DNA of 64,000 nt, taken from positions 2,728,001-2,792,000 of the forward strand of contig NZ_JAABNS010000001.1 in assembly GCF_009928425.1 (NCBI RefSeq). The letters run 5' to 3'. Positions 52,077 to 60,456 of the stretch are shown one piece after another (within the stretch, counting starts at the first letter, position 1; each line of letters begins with the position of its first letter). Source of the DNA: Pseudarthrobacter sp. ATCC 49987 (GTDB taxonomy: Bacteria > Actinomycetota > Actinomycetes > Actinomycetales > Micrococcaceae). The notes below the pieces were generated by a model that was given only the letters and a program-made list of their open reading frames with translations, ran no database searches and was not told the origin of the DNA. A program made the position numbers and the translations under genes.

Positions 52077-52310
52077 AGTAAAACAGACACAACACGCGCC
52101 CCCGGGAAAACGGGATGCACGCGCTGCACAAAATTTGAAACCAGCTGTAAAAACCAGACCACACCACGGGGTGGCGGACCTGGTCAATTCAACCAATTCA
52201 ATACAATAAATTGGTATCAACAAACTTGGCACACTATTGAGTTCTCAAACAACAGACACACCCGGCACCACCACAACCAAGGCCGTGGATCGCTCCGGAG
52301 CAACTTATCA
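52077..52310 (-). promoter_or_regulatory. rRNA leader with boxA-like antitermination site
   Basis: The transcribed leader of about 230 nt upstream of 16S contains TGTTGTTTGAGAACTCAATA on the minus strand (about 52234-52254), matching the actinobacterial rrn leader/boxA region. The same core occurs in the 16S-23S spacer. Confidence 0.7.
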
Positions 52311-52339
52311 AACTTACCCGAACCCGGAAGCCTTTGCAA
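52311..52339 (-). promoter_or_regulatory. rRNA operon promoter
   Basis: On the minus strand TTGCAA (52334-52339), a 17-base spacer and TAAGTT (52311-52316) form a sigma-70-type promoter about 230 bases ahead of 16S. The gap beyond it (52340-52652) holds no gene but includes a G-tract cluster at 52514-52547 on the minus strand. Confidence 0.65.
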
Positions 52340-52652
52340 ATCAGCGTTTCCGCGACTCACAACTCCACGAGGGGATCCCCACCCGAAACACCGGCACGCC
52401 ACAAAGCGCGCCATATTCAAGGCCATTCAATCAGGGGGTCGGTCGCAATCTCTCCGCAACAGCGGCGGCGACTCGAATTACTTTACACGCCACCAGACCC
52501 CCACACAAATCCACCCCCACCACCACCCCCACACCCCCAAAAACCCCGCCACCACACGAAAAACAGACACCCCACAAGGCCCCCGCACCCCAATACACGA
52601 AAATCTGGTACCTGTGTACTGGCTCACATCCGCGCGGGCCCTGTAGACCTTC

Positions 52653-53909
52653 TTACGGGCCTTCGAGCAACCTCTGAACCTGCATGAGGAACTTCCGTCC
52701 GCCGTCGGTCAGGTTTGCCGTTTCGCCGAACGTGCGTTCCGGAACTTTCAGCTGCAGGCAGTCCAACATCCAGCGCACGTCCGAATAGAGATCCTGAGCA
52801 GCATCCAGGGGCACCGGTTTGCCTCCCTCCACCCGGAACCCCGCCGCATTCAGGGTGTCCGCAATGATCTGTCTCCGCTGTTCCCAGGATGGCGTAGCCC
52901 CCTCTAACAGCCAGTGGACCATCATCCGGGTCACGACGGCCGTTGCCTGATCCGCGGGGAAGGCCACCGCTTCGGCGAGGTAGTCCCACAGCGGGCGGCC
53001 GCCGTCGCGCATCTTGCGTCCGGCCGGTGACAGGACCAGGCGGCCTTTGCTCTTGCGCAGCAGCTTCCAGGCCTGCACCTGCTGCCGCAGCATCAGAACG
53101 GGCAGGGTCTGGCTTTCGCGGTTCGCGGCTCCCGGCCAGCGGTAGGCCCAGTCGAGTTCGCGGACGGCCTGGTTGACCACGGCAGGTTTGAGATAGCCGT
53201 CCTGGGTTAATTGCAGTCCGTCTGGGCCCGCCTGGTTCAGCAGCCACTGCACGGGCCGGATGACGGCGTCGATCTCCTCGTCCGTGGGCGGTTCCGGCCA
53301 GAGGCGTTTCGCCAATTCATCCAAACGTCGGTTGAGGGCGGCGGCGTCGAACGTATACGGCTCAAAAGTGCTGGCGTCCTGTCCCGTCGCAAATTTGTAC
53401 CAGCCGGAGAGCTCCTGGTGTTCCTCATGCGAGGGATCGGCGAGGGCTTCAATGAGGCGCGCATAACCGTAGGTCCCGCCGGCGTCCTCCACCGGGCCCC
53501 GGTTGGCGCCGCCGATGCAGCGCACGGCACCCATCTGAAGCTCGGCCGGCCCCATCACTTCTACGAGGTGGGTCCACGAATCGCCATAGTCGTACTCGTA
53601 TTCGAGCGTGCTCGCCCCGGCCTGCTCCGCGTCCAGTAGTTCAAGGAGCACGACGCCGGAAGCGGGCTCGTCGCCCATTTCCTCCGCTGCGTCGTCGGGG
53701 CCGATGATGACGCGGGGCTGGCCAAGCCGGTCCACGCACCGGATGCCAAAAAGGTGCCGGTTCTCCCAGCCGAAGGCCGTCTGGAGCACCCGGTGCAGTT
53801 CCGGGACGGTGATGGTTTCCGGCACCAGCGGGCGTCGCCAGATCTCGGGTTCGGTGTCCTGGATGCTGACGCGGAGGTCGTAGGCGGGGGCGGGGGTTGG
53901 GGACTCCAT
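52653..53909 (-). CDS. Plasmid pRiA4b ORF-3-like domain protein
   Basis: 418 residues starting MESPTPAPAYDLRVSIQDTE. The N-terminal domain (about 8-190) has the pRiA4b ORF-3/TnpR-like features: IWRRPLVPETITVPELHRVLQTAFGW, HLF, YDYGDSWTH and the C-terminal GTYGYARLIEALAD. The second half (about 200-418) is helical and not recognised. The function of the family is unknown. It faces away from the rRNA promoter region, reading in the same direction as the operon. Confidence 0.82.
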   Translation of the reverse strand: MESPTPAPAYDLRVSIQDTEPEIWRRPLVPETITVPELHRVLQTAFGWENRHLFGIRCVDRLGQPRVIIGPDDAAEEMGDEPASGVVLLELLDAEQAGASTLEYEYDYGDSWTHLVEVMGPAELQMGAVRCIGGANRGPVEDAGGTYGYARLIEALADPSHEEHQELSGWYKFATGQDASTFEPYTFDAAALNRRLDELAKRLWPEPPTDEEIDAVIRPVQWLLNQAGPDGLQLTQDGYLKPAVVNQAVRELDWAYRWPGAANRESQTLPVLMLRQQVQAWKLLRKSKGRLVLSPAGRKMRDGGRPLWDYLAEAVAFPADQATAVVTRMMVHWLLEGATPSWEQRRQIIADTLNAAGFRVEGGKPVPLDAAQDLYSDVRWMLDCLQLKVPERTFGETANLTDGGRKFLMQVQRLLEGP

Positions 53910-53957
53910 GCTGGCTATCCTGCCAGAGCCCCGCCGCATGATCGTGGAGTGGCGCGG

Positions 53958-54152
53958 CTAGCGCATCCACGCCCCGGGCAGATACCAGGCGTCCGGCGCC
54001 GAGTACGGTTCGCTCGGCAGGTTACCCGCGCGCCAGGGCTCCGCGGAACGGACCTCGGGGGTGTGGCCGTGGCCGTCCTTGAGGACGGAGCGGAGGGTTC
54101 CGGGGACGGCGACGAGTATGGTTCCGGCTAGAACGGCGATCAGGACTTCCAT
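53958..54152 (-). CDS. Small single-helix membrane protein, paralogue A
   Basis: 64 residues. N-terminal hydrophobic helix (about 2-22), then LKDGHGHTPEVRS, AGNLPSEPY and a Trp/Tyr/Pro-rich tail. It aligns gap-free with the 64-residue protein encoded at 55844-56038; LKDGHGHTPEVRS is identical. The conserved tail after the membrane anchor should be the working part. No known family. Its upstream block (54180-54225) is also shared, so the two genes are probably co-regulated. Confidence 0.8.
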   Translation of the reverse strand: MEVLIAVLAGTILVAVPGTLRSVLKDGHGHTPEVRSAEPWRAGNLPSEPYSAPDAWYLPGAWMR

Positions 54153-54179
54153 TGTTGGGTCACCTCAGGTGGTGGGCGG

Positions 54180-54225
54180 GTTTGTGATCCCAGTGTCTTC
54201 AGCCGCCGTGTGAGCAGGCGTGTGA
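54180..54225 (-). promoter_or_regulatory. Conserved upstream block of small protein A
   Basis: On the minus strand TCACACG-N4-CTCACACGGCGGCTG, then AGA-ACTGG and TCA. The same string with few changes precedes paralogue B (56065-56111). The two TCACACG direct repeats are spaced 11 bases, i.e. about one helical turn, which suggests an activator or alternative-sigma site. Confidence 0.65.
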
Positions 54226-54283
54226 CGCGAAGGGTTTGCCCGGGGCTGTTCTCCTGACGCACCCACGCTGCTACCTTTTCTGG

Positions 54284-54466
54284 ATGGAACAATCACTGAT
54301 GAGGCCACGGAACCGCAAGATCATCGCGGGAGTCTGCGCGGCCATTGCCGGCCGCTTCGGCATCTCTGTGACGCTGGTCCGCCTCGGCTTCGTGTTCTTC
54401 GGCCTCTTCGGCGTCGGTGAGCTCGTCTACATCGCGTTGTGGATCCTCATCCCGAAGGCTAAGTAG
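54284..54466 (+). CDS. PspC-domain membrane protein
   Basis: 60 residues made almost entirely of a PspC domain: RNRKIIAGVCAAIAGRFGIS, VRLGFVFFGLFGVGELVYIALWILIPK. PspC proteins are associated with the envelope stress response. Start at 54284; an ATG at 54299 is also possible. It is divergent from small protein A. Confidence 0.85.
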   Translation: MEQSLMRPRNRKIIAGVCAAIAGRFGISVTLVRLGFVFFGLFGVGELVYIALWILIPKAK

Positions 54467-54550
54467 CGGTCAGACCGGCAGCGGCTCTCAGACGGGCGCC
54501 GGCGTCGAAATCCCCCTTGAAACCTGCCGGGCCGGGCGTATCGTTTTTTC

Positions 54551-55810
54551 ATGGGACCGATTGACGCGCCCCGCCAGGTGGACACCCTCGTGATCGGGGC
54601 CGGCCAGGCGGGCCTGGCCATAAGCTACTGGCTGAACCAGTCCGGCGTCGAGCACCAGGTGCTGGAACGCCGCCCGACCCTCGGCGGCGCCTGGCACGAC
54701 CGGTGGGACGGGTTCTGCCTGAACACCCCGAACTTCTCGCTGCAGTTGCCGGGCATGCCCTACGCCGGCCCGGAACCGGATGCCTTTATGCCGCGCAATG
54801 ACCTCATCGACTACTTCCGGCACTACGGCGAGTCCATCGGCGCGCCCGTCCTCACCGGTACGGAGGTCACGCGCATCGCGCCCGCGCAGGACGGCGGCTT
54901 CGGCGTGGAGACAACCCGCGGCAGCTGGTCCGCGCGCAGCGTGGTGCTGGCCACCGGGGCGTTCCAGAAACCGAGAATCCCCGCTCTGTCCTCACAGCTC
55001 CCGGGGCACGTCCTGCAGCTGCACACCCATGACTACCGCAACGCGGGCCAGTTGCCGGATGGCGCCGTCTTGGTCGTGGGGACCGGCCAGTCCGGCGGGC
55101 AGATCGCCGAGGAGCTGCTGGCCGCCGGCCGCGAGGTCCATCTGGCCGTGTCGGCCTGCCCGGAGGCGCCGCGCCGGTACCGCGGCAGGGACGCCATCTA
55201 CTGGATGATGCAGCTCGGCTTTCACGGCCCGGAGTACGGGCTCAACGGCCTCACTGTCGCTCAGCTGCCCTCCCCCGCGGCGCGGTTCATGTGCAACCCG
55301 CTGCTGTCCGGCGCGGACGGCGGCCACGACATTCACCTGCGGGACCTCGGCCGCCGCGGCATCCGCCTGCACGGCCACCTGGAAGCAGCCGACGACGGCG
55401 GCCTCGTCTTCACCGACGACCTCCCGGAGCGACTGGCCCTGGTGGAGGCCGGGTTCGGCCAGCGCCTGCAGCCGATGTTCGATGCCTACATTGCCGCGGC
55501 GGGGATCAAAGCCCCGGCGGCGGACCCGCCGCGGGCGGACAATTGGCTGCCGTCAACACCGCCGCGGCTGGATCTCGCCGCCGGGAACATCACGTCCGTC
55601 ATCTGGGCCACCGGCTACCGGCTGGACTTCAGCGTCCTGGACATCCCGGTCCTTGACGAGTGGAACTACCCCCGCCACCGGCGCGGGGTCACGGACTACC
55701 CGGGCCTCTACGCGGTGGGGCTGCCGTGGCTCAACGGGCACTGGTCGGCGATCGTCGGGGGCGTGGGCCGCGACGCCGAGTATCTTGCCGGGCACATTGC
55801 GGGGCGGTGA
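54551..55810 (+). CDS. Flavin-dependent monooxygenase/oxidoreductase (CzcO/FMO-like)
   Basis: 419 residues. The FAD-binding motif is VIGAGQAGLAISYWL (about 14-28), the NADP-binding motif is VVGTGQSGGQIAEELL (about 177-192), and the C-terminal ATGYR-type site is WATGYRLDFS (about 355-364). It resembles YhiM/CzcO-like single-component flavin monooxygenases. Substrate unknown. Lies between the two paralogous small-protein genes. Confidence 0.88.
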   Translation: MGPIDAPRQVDTLVIGAGQAGLAISYWLNQSGVEHQVLERRPTLGGAWHDRWDGFCLNTPNFSLQLPGMPYAGPEPDAFMPRNDLIDYFRHYGESIGAPVLTGTEVTRIAPAQDGGFGVETTRGSWSARSVVLATGAFQKPRIPALSSQLPGHVLQLHTHDYRNAGQLPDGAVLVVGTGQSGGQIAEELLAAGREVHLAVSACPEAPRRYRGRDAIYWMMQLGFHGPEYGLNGLTVAQLPSPAARFMCNPLLSGADGGHDIHLRDLGRRGIRLHGHLEAADDGGLVFTDDLPERLALVEAGFGQRLQPMFDAYIAAAGIKAPAADPPRADNWLPSTPPRLDLAAGNITSVIWATGYRLDFSVLDIPVLDEWNYPRHRRGVTDYPGLYAVGLPWLNGHWSAIVGGVGRDAEYLAGHIAGR

Positions 55811-55843
55811 GCCACCGGCCCACCGCCCCGCAATCGTTCGTAG

Positions 55844-56038
55844 CTACTGGACCCGCGCCCCCGGCCGGTACCAGGTCAGGGCCGAGATGTAGGGTTCGCT
55901 GGGCAGGTTGCCGGCGTACCAGGACTCGGTGGACCGCACCTCGGGGGTGTGTCCGTGGCCGTCCTTGAGCATCGCGCGGACCGTGGCGGTGCCGGCGGCA
56001 ATCACGAGTCCGAACAGCAGGACTACAAACAGTTCCAT
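55844..56038 (-). CDS. Small single-helix membrane protein, paralogue B
   Basis: 64 residues, same length as paralogue A and aligned without gaps. Helix at about 3-22, then LKDGHGHTPEVRS, SWYAGNLPSEPY and TWYRPG. The start is the ATG at 56038; the open frame runs further upstream but the paralogue fixes the start. Conserved upstream block at 56065-56111. Function unknown. Confidence 0.8.
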   Translation of the reverse strand: MELFVVLLFGLVIAAGTATVRAMLKDGHGHTPEVRSTESWYAGNLPSEPYISALTWYRPGARVQ

Positions 56039-56064
56039 TTTTAGTTCCTCGGGTGGAGTTCGGA

Positions 56065-56111
56065 TTTGATGAGTCCAGTTTCTGCAGCCGCCGTGTGAGC
56101 AACCGTGTGAA
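56065..56111 (-). promoter_or_regulatory. Conserved upstream block of small protein B
   Basis: On the minus strand TCACACG-N4-CTCACACGGCGGCTG, then CAGAAACTGG and TCATCAAATCC. It matches the block ahead of paralogue A nearly base for base, at a similar distance from the start. Confidence 0.65.
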
Positions 56112-56195
56112 TCCGCCGGGCTGAATACCCCGGCTGAATACCCCGGGACTGATTTCCCCAGCACGCTGGGGGCCCCGCGGCGTAAAATTACTCCT

Positions 56196-57998
56196 ATGGC
56201 CGAGACATGGATTCGGCTCCTCGGTCCGCCAACGATCGAGTCCTCCGGCACCACTCCCCCACAGCCCAAGGGCCGCAAAGCCTGGGCCGTGCTGGCTTAC
56301 CTCGCCCTGCAGCCGGAGGGCATCAGCCGGTCCCGGACCGCCACGCTCCTGTTCCCGGATGCCGCGGATCCGCTGGGTGCCTTGCGCTGGAACCTCTCCG
56401 AGCTGCGCCGGACCCTGTCCGGCGTCGCCATCAGCGGCGACCCGCTGCGGCTGGCCTTCGTGCAGCCCTGGCGCTGCGATGCCCTGGAGCTGGTCGGCAC
56501 GGCCAACGGCCCCGGCCTGGACCCGCGGCGGTTCAACGGCCAGCTGCTGGAGGGCCTCACCCTTGCGGACAGCCCTGTCTTTGACTCCTGGCTGGCGGAC
56601 CAGCGGTACCGGCTCGAGAACTGCGTCCAGTCACTCCTGTACGAAGGGGCGCTGGCCGCCTTGGCCTCGGGCACCCCGGCGGACGCCGTCGAGCTCGCCA
56701 CGCTGGCGCTGCGCCGGGACCCCTTCCACGCGGACTGCACCGCCGTCCTGGTGAAGGCGCTGGTTGCCCTCGGTGAGCACCGGCGGGCTCGGGATGAGGT
56801 CACCAAATGCGCGGACCTCTACCACCGGGAGCTGGGCCTGCCGCTGCCGGCGGAAGTACGTCGTGCGCTGTCCGACTCTGTGCCGGTCGCCGACCCCGAG
56901 CTCCACGCCACCGTGGCCACCGTCCGGTCGTATCTCGACGCCGGCAGCGCCTCCCTGTCGGCGGGCGCCGTGGACCGGGGCCTCGACCAGTTGCGGCTCG
57001 CCGTCGTCCTGGCCCAGCGCACCGTTGACCGCCACCTTGTGGCCGAGTCGCTGGTGACGCTCGCCGGGGCGCTGATCCACCAGGCCGGCGGCCGCGGCGC
57101 CGAGGTGGCCGATTTCCTGCACCGTGCGTTGTCGGCGGAAGCGCCCGACGGCGTCTCCCGGACTGCCGCCGCCGCGTTCCGCGAGCTGGGCTACTTGTCC
57201 GTGCAGCGCGGTGTTCCAGACCGCGCGGCCGGCTGGCTGGAGAGGGCGATGCAGGCGGCGCGGGGAATCCCCGACGAGCAGGCCCGGATTCTGGCGATCC
57301 AGGGCATGCTGGCGTCGGACACCGCGCACTACGGCGACGCGGTGACGGCGTTCACTGAATCCGGACGGCTCGCCAAGGCGGCCCGGAACCGCCGGCAGCA
57401 GGCCTTCAGCGAGGCATTGCTGGGACGCGTGCATTTGCTCCGCGGGGACCTGGAGCTGGCGGCCGCCTGCCTGGACCGGGCGCTGGACTGGATTGCGGAG
57501 GAACACTGGACAGCGTTCGAGCCGTTTGTCGCCGGGGTCCGCGGTGAGACCTACCTGGCTGCCGGCCGGCTGGAGGAAGCCGCGGCCCTGATTGACCGGT
57601 CCTGGGTGATGGCCGATCTCGCCGGCGACCACTGCTACATGGCCCTGGCGGCAGGTGCCCAAGCGCGGCTGTTCCTGGCGCACGGCGACCTCGCTGCCGC
57701 CGAGCACTGGATCGGCCGGGGCCTGGAACCGACTCCGTGGTACCTCTGGTACACGGCCCGGCTGCTGGACACCGCGGCGGAAGTCGCCATCGCCACGGGT
57801 TCGCCGCGGGCCGGACAGTTCGCGGACCGGCTGGCCGCGCTGGCCAGCCGGAGCGGGATGCGGGAGTTCGTCGTCCGGGCGCAGTCGCACCGGGCGGTGC
57901 TCGGCGACGAGGCCGCCGCCCAGTCCGTGCCTTGGCTGGCGAAGGAGATCGACAACCCTGCGCTGGCCGCGTTCCTGGCCCGGCGGCACGGCGTTTGA
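56196..57998 (+). CDS. SARP/BTAD-type transcriptional regulator with TPR-like C-terminus
   Basis: 600 residues. N-terminal winged helix (about 5-90; WIRLLGPPTIE, then KGRKAWAVLAYLAL, LFPDAADPLGALRWNLSELRR), BTAD domain (about 95-230; DPFHADCTAVLVKALVALGEHRRARDEV), then TPR-like helical repeats to the end. It lacks the NB-ARC/ATPase module of large SARPs. Such proteins activate nearby target genes. The start codon is about 85 bases from the shared block of small protein B on the opposite strand, so that gene is a possible target. Confidence 0.85.
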   Translation: MAETWIRLLGPPTIESSGTTPPQPKGRKAWAVLAYLALQPEGISRSRTATLLFPDAADPLGALRWNLSELRRTLSGVAISGDPLRLAFVQPWRCDALELVGTANGPGLDPRRFNGQLLEGLTLADSPVFDSWLADQRYRLENCVQSLLYEGALAALASGTPADAVELATLALRRDPFHADCTAVLVKALVALGEHRRARDEVTKCADLYHRELGLPLPAEVRRALSDSVPVADPELHATVATVRSYLDAGSASLSAGAVDRGLDQLRLAVVLAQRTVDRHLVAESLVTLAGALIHQAGGRGAEVADFLHRALSAEAPDGVSRTAAAAFRELGYLSVQRGVPDRAAGWLERAMQAARGIPDEQARILAIQGMLASDTAHYGDAVTAFTESGRLAKAARNRRQQAFSEALLGRVHLLRGDLELAAACLDRALDWIAEEHWTAFEPFVAGVRGETYLAAGRLEEAAALIDRSWVMADLAGDHCYMALAAGAQARLFLAHGDLAAAEHWIGRGLEPTPWYLWYTARLLDTAAEVAIATGSPRAGQFADRLAALASRSGMREFVVRAQSHRAVLGDEAAAQSVPWLAKEIDNPALAAFLARRHGV

Positions 57999-58125
57999 GT
58001 GGGGAGGGCGAGCGGGTCCGGAGGTGATTGCGGAAGCCCTGTCCCGCCGTCGTCCGCGGGACTACCATGCTCCTGTACCGATGGGATTACCACCGTGCTC
58101 ACTACTGCGTGGAAGGAAATCTGTC

Positions 58126-58476
58126 ATGGAATGCATTACGTGGTTCGCGCCGATTTTGCCCGGGAAACTGGAGGAGTGGAAGGCGCTCGATGCGGAGATG
58201 AGCGGCTCGCGTCGGGAGGAACATGCACGCTCGAGGAAGCGCATGGGCGTCACCCGGGAGGTCGCCAGCCTCGTGCAGACCCCGCAGGGGGATTTTGTCT
58301 GCCTGTTCCATGAGGCCGAGGATCTGGCCAAGGCCTTCCAGACCCTCGCGGCCTCGGACGATCCCTACGATGTCTGGTTCCGGGAGCATCTGGTGAGCCT
58401 GCACGGGCTGACGGCCGAGATGCTGCAGGGTCCTCCCCCGGCGACGCTGCACTTCGACTACCACGACGCCGGCTGA
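58126..58476 (+). CDS. DUF6176-type small protein
   Basis: 116 residues from the ATG after GGAAGGAAA. MECITWFAPILPGKLEEWKA and DFVCLFHEAEDLAKAFQTLA suggest an alpha/beta dimeric (ABM-like) fold of the DUF6176 family. Function unknown. No partner gene; IS1249-type element follows. Confidence 0.7.
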   Translation: MECITWFAPILPGKLEEWKALDAEMSGSRREEHARSRKRMGVTREVASLVQTPQGDFVCLFHEAEDLAKAFQTLAASDDPYDVWFREHLVSLHGLTAEMLQGPPPATLHFDYHDAG

Positions 58477-58495
58477 GCGGCTTAGGATGCGCAAA

Positions 58496-58571
58496 CCGGT
58501 CCACGACGCGCAAATTTCCTGACGCGTCCCGAATTCCGGTAGCGACAGGAATTCCGCGCATCGTGGGCCGG
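58496..58571. repeat. Imperfect 24-bp inverted repeat (REP-like palindromic unit)
   Basis: Arm 58496-58519 (CCGGTCCACGACGCGCAAAT...) and arm 58548-58571 match in inverted orientation at 19 of 24 positions. A third related arm begins right after the IS (59868, GGAATTCGTCGCGCGACG). GAATTC-type palindromes occur three times in the unit. Confidence 0.65.
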
Positions 58572-58577
58572 AATTCG

Positions 58578-59867
58578 GGGTTATAGGACAAAACGTGTGT
58601 ATGGATTGTGCCTGTTTCCCAGTGACGGCGGGGGAAATCCGGGGTAGCTAAGCTTTGAAAGCTTAGGGTGGCTGGGGTGCTTGTATATCTCTGGAATGTT
58701 TGATTTGTGGTCGTGCGCTGGTTCGGAACGGAAAAACGGCGGCTGGCAAGCAGCGGTACCGGTGTCTGGAATGCGGGGCGAGCCGCTCGGGTGAACGCCC
58801 GGATGTGAGCCGGCGCGCGGAGCTGGACGCCTTTCTGGGCTGGTTGTTGGGCGCCGGCAGCCAGGCAGGGGCTGTCTCGTTCGGCACGGCCCGGTCGTTC
58901 CGGCGCCGCACGGCATGGTGCTGGAATATTTCCCCGGCGATACCGGCCACTGGCGAGGTCCATGATCAGGTCCAGATCGACGGGATCTACGTCGGGTCGT
59001 GGTGCTGTCTGATCGCGATCGCCGGAGAGCACGTGATCGGCTGGCAGTGGTGCGACACCGAGAAAAAGGCTGCCTGGGCTGCCCTGCTTCAACGGTTCCC
59101 CGCGCCGCGCGTGGTGATCACCGACGGTGGTTCCGGGATCGCGGCCGCATTGTCTGACTGCTGGTCCGATAGCGCCGTGCAGCGCTGCCTCGTCCACGTC
59201 CAACGCAACGTGCGCACCCACTTGACCAGCCGGCCCAGGACCGAGGCAGGAAAAGCCCTCCTGCGCCTTGGCCGGGCACTGACACGGATCCGCACCTCGG
59301 CGCAGGCCGCGGCGTGGCTGGGCCACCTCAACGACTGGTACCAGGACTACGGGGACCTGGTCCGGGCCCGGACCTACCGCGGCACCACCACCCCGGCGCC
59401 GGCCTGGGTGCGGGCGAATCAGACCTGGTGGTTCACCCACGACAGGCTCCGCAAGGCCTACCGCCTCCTGGAACGAATCAGCCAGGCAGGGACGCTGTTC
59501 ACCTACCTCCGCCACGAGTTCATCGGACTCGACATCGCCGCGACGACCAACCGGATCGAAGGCGGCACGAACGCCCAGCTTCGCCTGATCCTGCGGGCCC
59601 ACCGCGGGATGAGCGAGGAGCACCAGAAACGGGCCATCGAGTGGTATCTGTACCTGCATAGCGAAACCCCGGTCCCGCCCGCCCGGCTCATCCGCCCGGA
59701 GCACCAAACGCCCATACGCCTACCGGCTCAGACCGCCCCCGACCAACCCCACGGACCCGAGGAATACGGCAAAGCAGCCACCGCAGAAGAAGGCCTCTGG
59801 GCCCGCAAAGGATGGGCAGGACGACCCTGACACGCCCGGAATTTACACACGTTTTGTCCTATAACCC
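58578..59867 (+). mobile_element. Complete IS256-family (IS1249-like) insertion sequence (1290 bp)
   Basis: Perfect 24-bp terminal inverted repeats (58578-58601 and 59844-59867; outer end GGGTTATAGGACAAAACG), flanked by the 8-bp direct repeat GGAATTCG at 58570-58577 and 59868-59875. Identical ends and exact target duplication indicate a recent insertion. Transposase gene inside. Confidence 0.93.
58700..59830 (+). CDS. IS1249-type transposase (mutator/IS256 superfamily)
   Basis: 376 residues from the first usual start codon (TTG). Zinc ribbon with RCLECG, then a helical part and DDE core: D in VQIDGIYVG, D in VVITDGGSGI and E in NRIEGGTNAQLRL. The first Cys pair would be C-L-I-C, whose first Cys codon (58697-58699) lies just before the TTG. 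An in-frame stop is at 58664-58666 and no ATG, GTG or TTG lies between, so the true start may be the CTG at 58691 or a non-standard codon. No internal stop. Confidence 0.88.
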   Translation: MICGRALVRNGKTAAGKQRYRCLECGASRSGERPDVSRRAELDAFLGWLLGAGSQAGAVSFGTARSFRRRTAWCWNISPAIPATGEVHDQVQIDGIYVGSWCCLIAIAGEHVIGWQWCDTEKKAAWAALLQRFPAPRVVITDGGSGIAAALSDCWSDSAVQRCLVHVQRNVRTHLTSRPRTEAGKALLRLGRALTRIRTSAQAAAWLGHLNDWYQDYGDLVRARTYRGTTTPAPAWVRANQTWWFTHDRLRKAYRLLERISQAGTLFTYLRHEFIGLDIAATTNRIEGGTNAQLRLILRAHRGMSEEHQKRAIEWYLYLHSETPVPPARLIRPEHQTPIRLPAQTAPDQPHGPEEYGKAATAEEGLWARKGWAGRP

Positions 59868-59910
59868 GGAATTCGTCGCGCGACGTGGGTCGACGCAGCA
59901 CACCCGGGTT

Positions 59911-59947
59911 AAACAAAAGCAGGGCCCGTCAAAGACGGACCCTGCTC
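59911..59947 (-). terminator. Rho-independent terminator of the cold-shock gene
   Basis: On the minus strand AGCAGGGTCCGTC / GACGGGCCCTGCT with a TTT loop and TTTTGTTT after it; about 50 bases past the cold-shock stop codon. Confidence 0.88.
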
Positions 59948-59995
59948 GAAACCTGTAAGGTTCCGGACTCAGAAGAGTTAGCTGGAAGCTAAGTC

Positions 59996-60199
59996 TTAGA
60001 GAGCCTGGATGTTTACGGCCTGGGGACCCTTGGGGCCCTGCTCGGTTTCGAAGGAGACCTTCTGGTTCTCTTCGAGGGAGCGGAAGCCGGAAGAGGCGAT
60101 CGCGGAGTAGTGTGCGAAGACGTCCTGTGAGGAGTCATCGGGGGAAATGAAGCCGAAGCCCTTTTCAGCGTTAAACCATTTGACGGTACCAGTAGCCAT
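59996..60199 (-). CDS. cspA: Cold-shock protein, CspA family
   Basis: 67 residues, [19 protein letters not shown], then [12 protein letters not shown]1 (KGFGFI) and RNP2 (DVFAHY) motifs of an OB-fold nucleic-acid chaperone. GAAGGAC lies nine bases before the ATG. The 257-base gap upstream to the divergent AraC gene would allow a long structured 5' leader, as common for csp genes. Confidence 0.96.
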   Translation of the reverse strand: MATGTVKWFNAEKGFGFISPDDSSQDVFAHYSAIASSGFRSLEENQKVSFETEQGPKGPQAVNIQAL

Positions 60200-60456
60200 T
60201 ATTTTTTGTCCTTCGTGAAGGTGGAGGAAAAGTCCCGACTTTCGGGTCCTCCTGTGTGGGGTGCTCAAAACCGCTGCTTCAGAAGAACAAGGTCTTGCAA
60301 CCTTGCGTACTGCCTGAACTACGAACTGCATAAACACAACAACAGGATCAACTCTACAGGAGATTCTCGGGCCGGGTTACCACACGTGTTTTGGGGGTGC
60401 CCCGGCCGCATCAATGGGCCCCTCCGCCGGGACGCCTCCGGATCTAGAATGGCGGC

